The position numbers were made by a program, and so were the translations under genes. The notes under the pieces were generated by a model. That model did no database searches and was not told where the DNA came from. It was given only the letters and a program-made list of their open reading frames with translations. A stretch of DNA of 64,000 bases from SHXO01 sp964523885 (GTDB lineage: Bacteria > Pseudomonadota > Gammaproteobacteria > Burkholderiales > SHXO01): contig CAZFYX010000087.1 of the NCBI GenBank assembly GCA_964523885.1, forward strand, positions 171,042 through 235,041. The letters are read 5' to 3'. This document shows, piece after piece, positions 15,977 to 23,893 of the stretch (its first letter is position 1; every line of letters starts with the position of its first letter).

Positions 15977-16708
15977 CTACTGCGCGAAGTAGCGCTCGGT
16001 GTTGATGAAGCCGCGCTGGTTCTCCGGGCGCGCGTTGCGGCACGGGTCGTCCTGGGGTGCGGTGCCGGAGCGCCATGCGGTGAGCTTCACCGGCGCGGGC
16101 GCATACGCGGTGCGCGGGTCGAGGGGATGCGGCGCGGCCGACAGCACCAGCAGCGCGTGCATCTCGAAGCGCAGGTCGACGAAGGCACCGGCGGTGGAAT
16201 GGCCGGTCACGTAGTGCAGCCCGCCGGCCTCGTCGGCGACGACCTTGCTGAACAGGTTCAGGTTGGCGTGCAGGTCGCGGCGGCCCATGCCCCAGCGGCT
16301 GAGCTCCTTCAGGAACCCTTCCTTCCCGCTGCGGTGCATGGCGTTGCGATGCTGCTGGTAGCGCTTCACCCCGTACTTGCGCTCGATCAGCGCATCGTCC
16401 GCCACCCCGCACACGGTGTCGTGCCAGCCCGCGGTGTCCTCGCTCACCGAGCACAGCACCCGGCCCATGTCCGAGTAGCAGACGTTGCCCCGGGTCAGAT
16501 ACGCCGTGTGCTGGGCCTTGAGCGTATCGGGCATGTTGTAGCGCTCGGTCTTCTCCTCGAAGTTGAAGATCAGCAGCGCGCAGTTGGCGCCGCCCTCGAA
16601 ATCGGTGAAGCGCACGCTGACGCCGCGGCGCACGACGCCCGACCAGTGGCAGCCGCCGGGCACGGTCTCCTCCCACAGCACGGGACCGGGTGTGGATGAT
16701 GCAGTCAC
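15977..16708 (-). CDS. DUF1989 protein, urea carboxylase-associated protein 1 (carboxyguanidine deiminase subunit)
   Basis: A 243-residue DUF1989 protein, longer than its partner. It shows VPGGCHWSGVVRRGVSVRFTD at the start, FNFEEKTERYN, DTAGWHDTVCG in the place of the partner's DTCGRHDT, and NLFSKVVADE. The start is GTG at 16708, with GGAGAGGAG just upstream. It stands between the ABC ATPase gene (40 bases upstream) and its partner (eight bases downstream). The two subunits together are expected to deiminate carboxyguanidine in the cytoplasm. Which one should carry the published CgdA or CgdB name I cannot decide without a comparison, so no symbol is given. Confidence 0.9.
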   Translation of the reverse strand: MTASSTPGPVLWEETVPGGCHWSGVVRRGVSVRFTDFEGGANCALLIFNFEEKTERYNMPDTLKAQHTAYLTRGNVCYSDMGRVLCSVSEDTAGWHDTVCGVADDALIERKYGVKRYQQHRNAMHRSGKEGFLKELSRWGMGRRDLHANLNLFSKVVADEAGGLHYVTGHSTAGAFVDLRFEMHALLVLSAAPHPLDPRTAYAPAPVKLTAWRSGTAPQDDPCRNARPENQRGFINTERYFAQ

Positions 16709-16748
16709 GAATCTCCTCTCCTGGAAATGGAGCGCGGCGCAGGCCGGC

Positions 16749-17624
16749 CTAGGCCGGCGTCCGCCGGCTCAGCTTCTCGAGCAGCTCGAGGTCGGTCTTC
16801 ATGCCCGAGGTCTCGCGGATGCGCCCGATGATCTCGCGCTTGAGCGCCAAAAACTCCGGGGACAGCTTCATGTCCTGGTGGCGCTTGTCGGGCAGGGGCA
16901 CTTCATAGATGGTGTCGATGCGTCCAGGTCGCGGGGCCATCAGCACCACCCGCTGGCCGAGGTAGATCGCCTCCTCGACGTCGTGGGTGACGAACACCAC
17001 CGTCGCGCGCTCCAGGTGGAAGACGTGCAGGATGAGGTCGTGCATCACCTCGCGCGTCTGCGCGTCGAGCGCGCCGAACGGCTCGTCCATCAGCAGCACC
17101 TGCGGCCTGGGCAGCAGTGCGCGCGCGATCGCCACGCGCTGCTGCATGCCGCCCGACAGCTGGTTCGGATACTTCTCCGCCGCCGCCGACAACCCCATCA
17201 GGTTGAGCAGCGCATCGGCCCGCCCGGAAGCGGCCTCGACCTCGGCCGAGGTCACGCTGCCGCGCGCTGCCTTCAGCTGCCGGCTGAACTTGATGTTCTG
17301 CATCACGTTCAGCCACGGATACAGGCTGTAGTGCTGGAACACCATCGCGCGGTCGGCGCCGGGTCCGACGACCGGCGCGCCGTCCACCAGCACCTCGCCG
17401 CCGCTCTGGTACTCCAGGCCGCCGATCGTGCGCAGCAGGGTCGACTTGCCGCAGCCGGAGGCGCCAACCAGCGTGACGAACTCGTTGGAGCGGATGTCCA
17501 GGCTGACGTCCTGCAGCGCGACCACCGGAGGCTCGGTGGCGAACACCTTCTGGACGTTGCGCAGGGCGATCTTCGGCTGCCGGTTCTCGATGGGGCTGCG
17601 CATGGCTATCGCTTGTGCATCCAT
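16749..17624 (-). CDS. ABC transporter ATP-binding protein (SsuB/TauB/NrtD type)
   Basis: A 291-residue ATPase. Walker A is GASGCGKST near residue 55, the Q-loop follows in MVFQHYSLYPW, signature LSGGMQQR, Walker B VLLMDEPFGALD and switch VTHDVEEA. The SLYPW and PFGALDAQTR forms are typical of nitrate/sulfonate/taurine-type importers. It overlaps the permease stop by 19 bases (start 17624, permease end 17606), so translation is coupled. It would energise the permease next to it with the binding protein at 1659. An extra C-terminal tail of about 35 residues ends in DLELLEKLSRRTPA. Guanidine as substrate comes from the riboswitch context. Confidence 0.92.
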   Translation of the reverse strand: MDAQAIAMRSPIENRQPKIALRNVQKVFATEPPVVALQDVSLDIRSNEFVTLVGASGCGKSTLLRTIGGLEYQSGGEVLVDGAPVVGPGADRAMVFQHYSLYPWLNVMQNIKFSRQLKAARGSVTSAEVEAASGRADALLNLMGLSAAAEKYPNQLSGGMQQRVAIARALLPRPQVLLMDEPFGALDAQTREVMHDLILHVFHLERATVVFVTHDVEEAIYLGQRVVLMAPRPGRIDTIYEVPLPDKRHQDMKLSPEFLALKREIIGRIRETSGMKTDLELLEKLSRRTPA

Positions 17625-18427
17625 GGAAAGGACATCCGGTGCAGCCAGCGGAACAGCTGGTCGAGGACCAGGCCGATGAGACCGATGATGATGATGCCGG
17701 CGAAGATCTTGTCGGTCTGCAGGAAGCGCTGGGCCTTGAGGATGGCGTAGCCCAGGCCGGAGTTCGCCGCGACCAGCTCGGCGACCACCAGGTAGGTCCA
17801 GGCCCATCCCATCGTCACCCGCAGCGTGTCCAGCATCGCAGGCTTGGCCGAGGGGATCAGCACCATCTTGACGATCTCGCCGCGCGTGGCGCCCATGGTC
17901 TGCGCCGCCTCGATCTGCGTCATCGGCACGCGCCGCACGTCCTCGGCGAACATCAGCACCATCTGGAAGAAGGTGCCGATCCAGATGATGGCGAGCTTGG
18001 AGCCCTCTCCGATGCCGACCCACAGCATCACCAGCGGGATGAATGCCACCGCCGGCATGTAGCGGATGAAGTCGGTGAGCGGTTCGAGCAGCGCCTGCAC
18101 CGGGCGGTACGCGCCGATCCACACCCCGAGCGGCAGCGCGATCAGGGCCGACAGCGCCCACCCGGCGGTCACCCGGTAGACGCTGATCCAGAGGTCGCGC
18201 ACCAGGCCGTCCTCGGTGAACCACAGTACGGTGCGCCGCCAGACGTCGAGCGGCCCGGGCATGAAGGTCTTGCTGGTGAAGCCGCTCGCCGCGAGCGCCC
18301 ACCACAGCACGAGCGGAACGACGAGGCCGATGGCGGCGAGGACCCAGTACTCGCGCCGCCCGAGTTCGCCGCGCACCGCGAACAGGGGCGGACGGCGGCT
18401 CACGCTGCGCTCAGCCACGGTGGTCAT
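17606..18427 (-). CDS. ABC transporter permease (SsuC/TauC type)
   Basis: A 273-residue inner-membrane protein with about six helices. The BPD-type EAA loop EAAQTMGATRGEIVKMVLIPSA contacts the ATPase. PAVAFIPLVMLWVGIGEGSK and GWAWTYLVVAEL are typical of the nitrate/taurine permease family. The ATG at 18425-18427 was chosen because residues before it are not hydrophobic and the guanidine-I riboswitch ends about 100 bases upstream. It is the first gene of the minus-strand guanidine unit. The binding protein that should dock to it is encoded on the other strand at 1659, under its own copy of the riboswitch. Confidence 0.92.
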   Translation of the reverse strand: MTTVAERSVSRRPPLFAVRGELGRREYWVLAAIGLVVPLVLWWALAASGFTSKTFMPGPLDVWRRTVLWFTEDGLVRDLWISVYRVTAGWALSALIALPLGVWIGAYRPVQALLEPLTDFIRYMPAVAFIPLVMLWVGIGEGSKLAIIWIGTFFQMVLMFAEDVRRVPMTQIEAAQTMGATRGEIVKMVLIPSAKPAMLDTLRVTMGWAWTYLVVAELVAANSGLGYAILKAQRFLQTDKIFAGIIIIGLIGLVLDQLFRWLHRMSFPWMHKR

Positions 18428-18525
18428 GGACCCACCGGGAAGTAGTGCGGAGATGGCGTGCGGATCGCATCGGAGCTCCTGGGTCGCGGCGCAGACAACG
18501 CGAGAGGACATCGATTGCCGATCGG

Positions 18526-18626
18526 CCTCCCGGGCTTTTGTCCCTCCGTGGAGCCCCGCACGCCGCACGGGACCGTCGGCTCTCGGACCAGCCGGTGCGC
18601 AGCCGCGCACCCGGAACCCTAGCCGA
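18526..18626 (-). promoter_or_regulatory. Guanidine-I (ykkC subtype 1) riboswitch, unit 2
   Basis: Read on the minus strand: GGCUAGGGUUCCGG (18624-18611), CUGGUCCGAGAG (18591-18580), and CACGGAGGGACAAAAGCCC followed by GGGAG (18550-18527). These are the conserved blocks of the guanidine-I aptamer, in the right order and with variable hairpins between. The first gene downstream is the permease at 18427, followed by the full guanidine carboxylase set. The roughly 100 bases between aptamer and start codon should hold the expression platform; I found no clear terminator stem with a U-run, so translational control is likely here too. Confidence 0.95.
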
Positions 18627-18904
18627 CTGACGAATAGAAGCGAGACAGCAGATCGCTCCTCTCGGGCGAACTACTTCGCAATGCCCATGCCACGCCCTGG
18701 CGCGTGGGACAAAGGTCGCGCAATGAAGGACTTGAGATGAGCGCCCCAAGCCGGCGCGCACCACCACGAGGCGCCAAACATGGGCCAGGCACGCAGTCGG
18801 TGCGCGCCCGCAGGCCGCCGCCACGCGTTCGACAGCGACGGTTCGGGGATGGGAATCGCGGGAAGCGGGGCCGGGTCAGCGCCCGGCGGCCCGCCTGCAG
18901 TACC

Positions 18905-19069
18905 TCAGAGCGGGCCGCGCCTGCCCATCACGAAGAAGACGATGGCGAGAATGATGCCGATGACGAACAGGATCCACGCGATGTTCGCCGCCGTGCCCGC
19001 GACCCCGGTGAATCCCAGCAGGCCAGCGATGATGGCCACCACCAGAAACACTACCGCCCAGCTAAGCAT
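18905..19069 (-). CDS. DUF1328 small membrane protein (YtjA-like)
   Basis: A 54-residue protein made of two hydrophobic helices around a GLLGFTGVAGTAA turn, ending FFVMGRRGPL. This is the classic DUF1328 (UPF0391, YtjA) layout. The ATG is at 19067-19069 with GGAG about eight bases upstream. These tiny inner-membrane proteins are common and often induced by envelope or osmotic stress; the biochemical role is unknown. The upstream small lipoprotein gene ends inside the ribosome-binding region of this one, so the two are probably co-transcribed. Composition and length leave little doubt about the family. Confidence 0.9.
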   Translation of the reverse strand: MLSWAVVFLVVAIIAGLLGFTGVAGTAANIAWILFVIGIILAIVFFVMGRRGPL

Positions 19070-19355
19070 GGTTCGATCTCCTCATTGCAGTCCGGTCCAG
19101 GTCGACCGTTGCGTGGTTGCGCTCCAGCACCCTCGGCTCTCCCCGCACGGCGGACCGCGCGGCCACCTTGGCACTGCCTTCGATCGGCACAACCTTCGGT
19201 GCCGGGGGCTTCCTGCGGTCGTCGCAGCCTGCTGCGAAGACACCCGCGACTGCCGCCATGACGAACAGCAAGGCATGCCTTCGCCGCCGCCGGATCGCCA
19301 CACTCGAGCGGGCGAACCAGGGGACCGCGGCGAGCGACGCCCACCCTTTCGTCAT
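19062..19355 (-). CDS. Small probable lipoprotein of unknown function
   Basis: A 97-residue product. After five consecutive Arg residues (22-26) comes a hydrophobic stretch LLFVMAAVAGVFAAGC with a lipobox and Cys44, then a short polar region rich in Pro, Lys and Arg. This looks like a lipoprotein signal with an over-long N-terminus, so the real start may be a later codon close to the Arg cluster. The C-terminal codons overlap the start of the DUF1328 gene by eight bases. I do not recognise the mature part. Weak ribosome binding site; moderate confidence that the frame is used. Confidence 0.45.
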   Translation of the reverse strand: MTKGWASLAAVPWFARSSVAIRRRRRHALLFVMAAVAGVFAAGCDDRRKPPAPKVVPIEGSAKVAARSAVRGEPRVLERNHATVDLDRTAMRRSNHA

Positions 19356-19640
19356 GTCCTCGCATGGTGCAGCCAGCGTGCCCGGACCGGCTCGGGCGCG
19401 AAGGGCGGGCATGGGCCTCAGTCGCGCGCGACCGGGGATGGAGCGGTCTTTTTTACACGCGAGAAGAACGCAGGCTGCGTCCCGGACCCGCACTCCGCGA
19501 CGCCGCGCTACCTCGCTTGCCGCCAGCCCGCATGGGCGCGCGGCGCAGGCTGCGCGTCCCCGGCATCCCGGTCGGCCGTCGGGTACATGGCCTGCTTCCC
19601 CTGTCGCCCAGTTACCCACGCAATGTCAGGAGAGCGCGAA

Positions 19641-19898
19641 ATGGCCTTGTCAGCGGCGCAGGTCATCGGTGCACGCGAAGCGGCCTTTGCCCTGCTCGAA
19701 GAGGTGGGCCTGGACAACTACCTGTTCTCGGTCGACCCGGCCGAGGATGGCTGGGAAGTGAAAGTGGAGCACCCGGTATCGGAAGGCTGGGCGAGCGTCA
19801 CGCTGCCGGTGGACGGCGAGCTGCTGCTCGCGTCGCGCACCGACCGCGACACCCGCCGACGCATCGCGCAGAGCTGGCGCGCCCGGCTCGCGACCTGA
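19641..19898 (+). CDS. Small hypothetical protein
   Basis: An 85-residue acidic protein that I do not recognise. It has an N-terminal helix (AAQVIGAREAAFALLEEVGL) followed by a predicted small beta sheet (WEVKVEHPVSEGWASVTLPV) and a basic C-terminal helix with DTRRRIAQSWRARL. There is no signal peptide or cysteine. CAGGAG stands eight bases before the ATG at 19641. It is preceded by 285 bases without a supported gene and ends 18 bases before a convergent gene. Codon use matches the neighbours and the ribosome binding site is good, so it is likely real. Confidence 0.65.
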   Translation: MALSAAQVIGAREAAFALLEEVGLDNYLFSVDPAEDGWEVKVEHPVSEGWASVTLPVDGELLLASRTDRDTRRRIAQSWRARLAT

Positions 19899-19916
19899 AG
19901 CCGGCGCCTGTGCTGA

Positions 19917-20633
19917 TCAGCCTGCGCCGAGCACTGCCCGCAGGCAGGCGTGCAGGCGGTCGAGACCGGGCTTGCCGAAGAACCCGTTGGCATCGCCCAG
20001 CCGCAGCTGGGTACAGGCCGCGGGCTTGCCCGCGCTGGCCACCAGCGCGGCGAAGTCGCGCGTGGCCATGAACGGCCGCGCCGCATTCACCCAGCGCTGG
20101 ATGTCGGCTGCGTTCACGTCCAGCTTCGGCGCCGCCTCCTGGCGCGACCGCGACAACGCGGCGCGCGCCCGGTTGTTCTGCTCGATCTGCGCGTTGAGGT
20201 CGCGCTGGCGGGCGGAAAGCGCGAGGTAGCGGCGATCGAGCTCCGCCGCGCGGTCCATCAGGACGGCGCCGCGCTCGTTGCATGGCTCCACCTGGCTCTC
20301 GTCGAGCTCGCTGGGGCATTCCCGTGCGTGCTCCGCACTCATGCCACGGAGCGCGGCAACCGCCTTGTTGTAGGCGTCGAGGTCCTGCTGCATGCGCGGA
20401 ACCTCGGCGGAGAGCTTCTTCTCCGTGGCGGCGATCTGCTCGGCCTCCGAGCGGCTCTTCTGCCGCAACGGCTCGAGCGCCGCCCATTCCTCGACGAGGA
20501 GGCCGGCTTCCTCGGCCAGCGCAGCCGCCCGCAAGCGTGCGGCGTCGACGTCTGCCGCCAGGGCGACTCCGCACAGCATCGTCGCAGCGAGCCCGCACGC
20601 GGCCATCCCGGCCAGGCTGCGGACCGCGATCAT
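19917..20633 (-). CDS. Periplasmic coiled-coil protein of unknown function, copy A
   Basis: A 238-residue secreted protein. Residues 1-26 form a signal peptide ending GVALA. The mature part is mostly long helices rich in Ala, Glu, Arg and Gln, with heptad-like spacing from about 30 to 175, then a C-terminal helical domain with ACTQLRLGDANGF and a final LHACLRAVLG. Conserved Cys residues appear in ARECPSEL and EPCNERG. It is a paralogue of the next gene upstream, sharing the EEAGLLVEE/EEGDLLIEE opening and the CPxE...xxCN pair. I do not recognise a family; a periplasmic scaffold or chaperone-like role would fit but is not shown. Confidence 0.75.
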   Translation of the reverse strand: MIAVRSLAGMAACGLAATMLCGVALAADVDAARLRAAALAEEAGLLVEEWAALEPLRQKSRSEAEQIAATEKKLSAEVPRMQQDLDAYNKAVAALRGMSAEHARECPSELDESQVEPCNERGAVLMDRAAELDRRYLALSARQRDLNAQIEQNNRARAALSRSRQEAAPKLDVNAADIQRWVNAARPFMATRDFAALVASAGKPAACTQLRLGDANGFFGKPGLDRLHACLRAVLGAG

Positions 20634-20658
20634 GGCTGAGTCCGCCTGCGGCGCGACA

Positions 20659-21390
20659 TCATTTTCCCGCCCCCCCCGCGAGCAGCTTCAGGCACGACTG
20701 CACGCGCCGCACCGCGTCGCTGCCCGCCTGCGCCGTCGCCTCCGCGGCGGTGGCAGCCTTGCATGCCGGCGGATCGCCGGCCTTCTTGACCATCGCCCGG
20801 AATGCCTCGCCGGCGACGAACGCCCTCGCCGATGCGAGCCACGGCTCGCAGTCGGTGCGATTGGCTTTCAGCCGGGCTTCGTGGTCGCGCTTGCGCAGGG
20901 CCCAGTCGCGCCGTGCCGCGTTGTGCTGCTCGATGCGGGCCTTGATCTCCTGCTGGCGCGCCTGCAGCCTGGGCCGGTCCTGCTCGAGCTGCTGCGCCAC
21001 GCCCTGCAGACCCGCCGCCATCGCGTTGCACGACTCCACCAGCGCCTTATCCTCGGACTCGCGCGGACAGCGCTGCTTGTGCTCCTGCGCAGCGCGCTCG
21101 AGGTCCTTGTTCTGGGCGTTGAACTTGGCGATCGCCGCATCCAGGGCGGCGGATTCCTCGCGCAGCTTCGGTTCGGCCTGGTCCAGTTGCTCGCCCTCGC
21201 GTGCGAGGCGCTCGCTCACCGGCTGCAGAACGTTCGCTTCCTCGATCAGCAGGTCGCCCTCCTCGATCAGGGCATTGAGCTTGATCCGGTCGGTCTGTTC
21301 GTCCGCGCACGCGTGGAAAGCCGGAAGTGCCAAGGCCAGGCCCAGGGACACGTGTGCCAGCAGCGAAGCAGTGCGCCACATGCGATGCAT
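20659..21390 (-). CDS. Periplasmic coiled-coil protein of unknown function, copy B
   Basis: A 243-residue secreted protein, paralogue of the gene just downstream. The signal peptide (about 1-29) ends FHACA, followed by DEQTDRIKLN and a long charged coiled coil. Cysteines in QRCPRESED and VESCNAMAAG match those of copy A in spacing, as do CEPWLASARAFV and the final QSCLKLLAGG. The two genes are 25 bases apart, so they are a tandem duplication in one transcript. The ATG at 21390 was chosen because the signal peptide starts directly behind it. No function can be assigned. Confidence 0.75.
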   Translation of the reverse strand: MHRMWRTASLLAHVSLGLALALPAFHACADEQTDRIKLNALIEEGDLLIEEANVLQPVSERLAREGEQLDQAEPKLREESAALDAAIAKFNAQNKDLERAAQEHKQRCPRESEDKALVESCNAMAAGLQGVAQQLEQDRPRLQARQQEIKARIEQHNAARRDWALRKRDHEARLKANRTDCEPWLASARAFVAGEAFRAMVKKAGDPPACKAATAAEATAQAGSDAVRRVQSCLKLLAGGAGK

Positions 21391-21515
21391 GGTCGAGTCC
21401 GGCGAGCGTCGGGATGGGTGCGCTGCAGCGGGGATGCACAGCGCGAAGCACGGGCATCCTACCCCGTTTGTCCGCGCGGCGTGCGCGCACGTCCCGGAAT
21501 GGCGACGCAGCGGCG

Positions 21516-22067
21516 CTACTTCTTTACATCCGCGGCGACCTGCATCTTCACGATGCGATCGGGGTTGGCTACGACCCCGTTGGCCGCGCGATCGCCCTTC
21601 TTGATGCGGTCCACCAGCTCCATCCCCTGGGTGACCTGGCCCCACACCGTGTACTGCCCGTTGAGGAAGGGCGCGGGGGCGAAGCAGATGAAGAACTGCG
21701 AGTCTGCGCTGTTGGGATCGGAGGCGCGGGCCGCGCCCACGGTGCCGCGCTCGAACGGCGCCTGCGAGAACTCGGCGGGCAGCTTCACGCCCGAGCCGCC
21801 GGTGCCGTCACCCTTGGGATCACCAGTCTGCGCCATGAACCCCTCGATCACGCGGTGGAACGGCAGCCCGTTGTAGAAGCCCTTGCGGGTGAGCTCCTTC
21901 ACCCGGGCCACGTGCCTGGGCGCCAGGTCGGGGCGCAGCTCGATGACCACGCGACCGTCCTTGAGGTCCAGGTAGAGCGTGTTCTCCGGGTCGGCTGCAG
22001 CCTTCGCGCCGGTGGCGATGAGCAGCAGGGGGGCAAGGATGGCGAGGAGGATGCGCAGCGGTTTCAT
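21516..22067 (-). CDS. Periplasmic cyclophilin-type peptidyl-prolyl cis-trans isomerase
   Basis: A 183-residue cyclophilin with a signal peptide (1-24, LLIATGAKA) and thus probably periplasmic, where it would speed proline isomerisation during protein folding. Family motifs are FHRVIEGFMAQTGDP, SQFFICFAPAPFLNG and YTVWGQVTQGMELVD. The catalytic Arg of the FHRVI segment is present. The LPAEFSQAPF insertion is normal for bacterial PpiA/PpiB types. It is divergent from pdxH, with 111 bases between the two starts. The ATG at 22067 follows directly on the hydrophobic signal. Confidence 0.93.
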   Translation of the reverse strand: MKPLRILLAILAPLLLIATGAKAAADPENTLYLDLKDGRVVIELRPDLAPRHVARVKELTRKGFYNGLPFHRVIEGFMAQTGDPKGDGTGGSGVKLPAEFSQAPFERGTVGAARASDPNSADSQFFICFAPAPFLNGQYTVWGQVTQGMELVDRIKKGDRAANGVVANPDRIVKMQVAADVKK

Positions 22068-22178
22068 GGCCAGGTCGAGTGCTCGTGCAATGGAAATCGG
22101 AGACGCCAGTTTACACGCAGGCGTGCGGCACCCGGCGCAGCGCTACAATGGACTTCCCGATCCCCGCGGTCCACCGCC

Positions 22179-22826
22179 ATGAGCCACAAGCCGGACATCG
22201 CCCACATCAGGAAGGATTACTCGCGCGAGAGCCTGGACAAGAAGGACGTCGCCCGAGACCCGATGGCGCAGTTCGGCCGCTGGTTCGAGGAGGCGCTGCA
22301 TGCCGGGTTCGCCGAGCCGACCGCGATGACGCTGGCGACGGTGGATCCGGACGGCCGCCCGTCGGCGCGCATCGTGCTGCTCAAGGGCTTCGACGCGGCC
22401 GGCTTCGTGTTCTTCACCAATTACGAGAGCCGCAAGGGGCTGGAACTGGCGGCCAATCCACACGCGGCCTTGCTGTTCCACTGGGTCGAGCTCGAGCGCC
22501 AGGTGCGCATCGAGGGCCGGGTCGGCAAGGTGACGGCGGAGGAATCGGACGAGTATTACCGCGCGCGTCCCCTCGGCAGCCGCCTGGGCGCATGGGCCTC
22601 GCCACAGAGCACCGTGCTGCCGCACCGCGAGGACCTCGAGGAGCGCATCGCCGCGTTCGCCGCGCGCTACGGAGAGGACCCCCCGCGTCCGCCGCACTGG
22701 GGCGGCTACCGGCTGGAGCCGGACGCGCTCGAGTTCTGGCAGGGTCGGCCCAGCCGCCTGCACGATCGCATCCGCTATCGGCGCGAGGGCATGGGGGTGT
22801 GGAGGATCGATCGCCTCGCGCCGTGA
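22179..22826 (+). CDS. pdxH: Pyridoxamine 5'-phosphate oxidase
   Basis: A 215-residue FMN enzyme that oxidises pyridoxine or pyridoxamine 5'-phosphate to pyridoxal 5'-phosphate, the last step of B6 cofactor synthesis and salvage. Family segments are AMTLATVDPDGRPSARIVLLKG, FFTNYESRKG, FHWVELERQVRIEG, RPLGSRLGAWAS and the C-terminal FWQGRPSRLHDRI with WRIDRLAP, in the same order as E. coli PdxH (218 residues). The ATG at 22179 aligns with the family N-terminus. It is a single gene, divergent from the cyclophilin. No unusual residue noticed. Confidence 0.96.
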   Translation: MSHKPDIAHIRKDYSRESLDKKDVARDPMAQFGRWFEEALHAGFAEPTAMTLATVDPDGRPSARIVLLKGFDAAGFVFFTNYESRKGLELAANPHAALLFHWVELERQVRIEGRVGKVTAEESDEYYRARPLGSRLGAWASPQSTVLPHREDLEERIAAFAARYGEDPPRPPHWGGYRLEPDALEFWQGRPSRLHDRIRYRREGMGVWRIDRLAP

Positions 22827-22907
22827 TTCGTTCTTGGCCTGGATCAATGCGGCCCGCTCGGTCCTGCGCTAGGGTGACCAATTCGATGAAGATGGGAGGA
22901 GACCGCA

Positions 22908-23165
22908 ATGCTCACCATCCAGGACTGCATCGAGCTGTCCGAGCTCACCGAGGAGGAGATCCTGGCCATTGCACGGCATGAGCACATCCCCGAGATGGCC
23001 GCGCTCGAGCTGGGCCACTACCTCGTCCACACCCCGGCCGGCGAACAGCGCATCCACGAGATGATCGTGGATGACATCGAGGCCGCACGGCAGGAAGGCA
23101 ACGTCGCGCGCGTGCTCGCGCTGAAGACCTGCCTGCGGCACTTCCTCGAGCACCACGCCGGCTGA
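22908..23165 (+). CDS. Small conserved hypothetical protein
   Basis: An 85-residue, strongly acidic and helical protein. It reads as four short helices: CIELSELTEEEILAIARH, AALELGHYLVHT, HEMIVDDIEAARQEG and VLALKTCLRHFLEHH. There is no signal peptide and the helices are amphipathic, so it is soluble. The ATG has an excellent GGGAGGAG site. Similar short proteins occur in betaproteobacteria near stress genes, but I know of no assigned function. The next gene starts 108 bases downstream with its own strong ribosome binding site. Confidence 0.78.
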   Translation: MLTIQDCIELSELTEEEILAIARHEHIPEMAALELGHYLVHTPAGEQRIHEMIVDDIEAARQEGNVARVLALKTCLRHFLEHHAG

Positions 23166-23273
23166 CCCCGGGCCGCGAGCGCACACTCGACGCCGGACAA
23201 CGACGTCGCGCGGTTTCGCGCGGGCACCCAAAATGCTTCAACGGGCGCGCTCCAACTCCGAGGAGGGCGATCG

Positions 23274-23846
23274 ATGAGCACCGAGGCAATCCGCGCGCAA
23301 CTCGAGGCGGCGTGGGCAGACGAGGCGCGCACCCACGCATTCGCGCAGCTCGTGCGGCAACAGCTGATGGAGGCGGGCGCAGGAGAAGTGCCCCAGGATT
23401 CGACCACCGTGGCGGAGATCCTGGAAGCGTGGCGCCTGCAGCTGGAGAACGTGCCGGACCTGATCGATGCGCTGCGCGGTGCGGCGGATGCGGCCGGGAT
23501 GGCTCCGGTCGTCGAGCCCGTGCTGGCGACCGCCGAGGGCTACTTCCTCCAGGCCGATGACGTGCTGCCCGACTCGCACGGCGTCCTCGGTCTGCTCGAC
23601 GACATGTACCTGGCGTTGAGCCTGATCCAGCAGGTCTCGCAGCGCCATCGCGAGGCGACCGGCACCGCGCTGGTCGAGGTCGATCTCGGCGAGTCGATCG
23701 CGTCCGTGCGGCCGCTGTTCCGCGGCGCCCGGCTGGCGGCGCTGGACGAGCGCATCGCGCACTCGCTGGCCTCGCCGCAGCTGGTCCAGTGCATGACGCG
23801 ACTGGCCTCACTGCGCCAGAGCCTCGCATTGCACGCCATGCATTGA
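23274..23846 (+). CDS. DUF1232-like protein
   Basis: A 190-residue helical protein. The central segment DDVLPDSHGVLGLLDDMYLAL has the shape of the DUF1232 (YkvA) motif, in which an (I)DxIPD...LGxLDD pair of acidic patches sits between helices. The flanking parts are Ala- and Glu-rich helices, and no signal peptide is present. The function of DUF1232 proteins is unknown. GAGGAGGG precedes the ATG by eight bases. A 12-bp perfect hairpin after the stop probably ends this transcript and that of the convergent lipoprotein gene. Confidence 0.75.
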   Translation: MSTEAIRAQLEAAWADEARTHAFAQLVRQQLMEAGAGEVPQDSTTVAEILEAWRLQLENVPDLIDALRGAADAAGMAPVVEPVLATAEGYFLQADDVLPDSHGVLGLLDDMYLALSLIQQVSQRHREATGTALVEVDLGESIASVRPLFRGARLAALDERIAHSLASPQLVQCMTRLASLRQSLALHAMH

Positions 23847-23856
23847 GCAACCGTAT

Positions 23857-23883
23857 CCGGACGCGGCACGCTGCCGCGTCCGG
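23857..23883. terminator. Bidirectional hairpin between convergent genes
   Basis: CCGGACGCGGCA at 23857-23868 pairs perfectly with TGCCGCGTCCGG at 23872-23883 around a CGC loop. It lies ten bases after the DUF1232-like stop and ten bases before the end of the convergent lipoprotein gene. The stem is strong, but there is no T-run. Confidence 0.65.
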
Positions 23884-23893
23884 GCGTCGCGGG

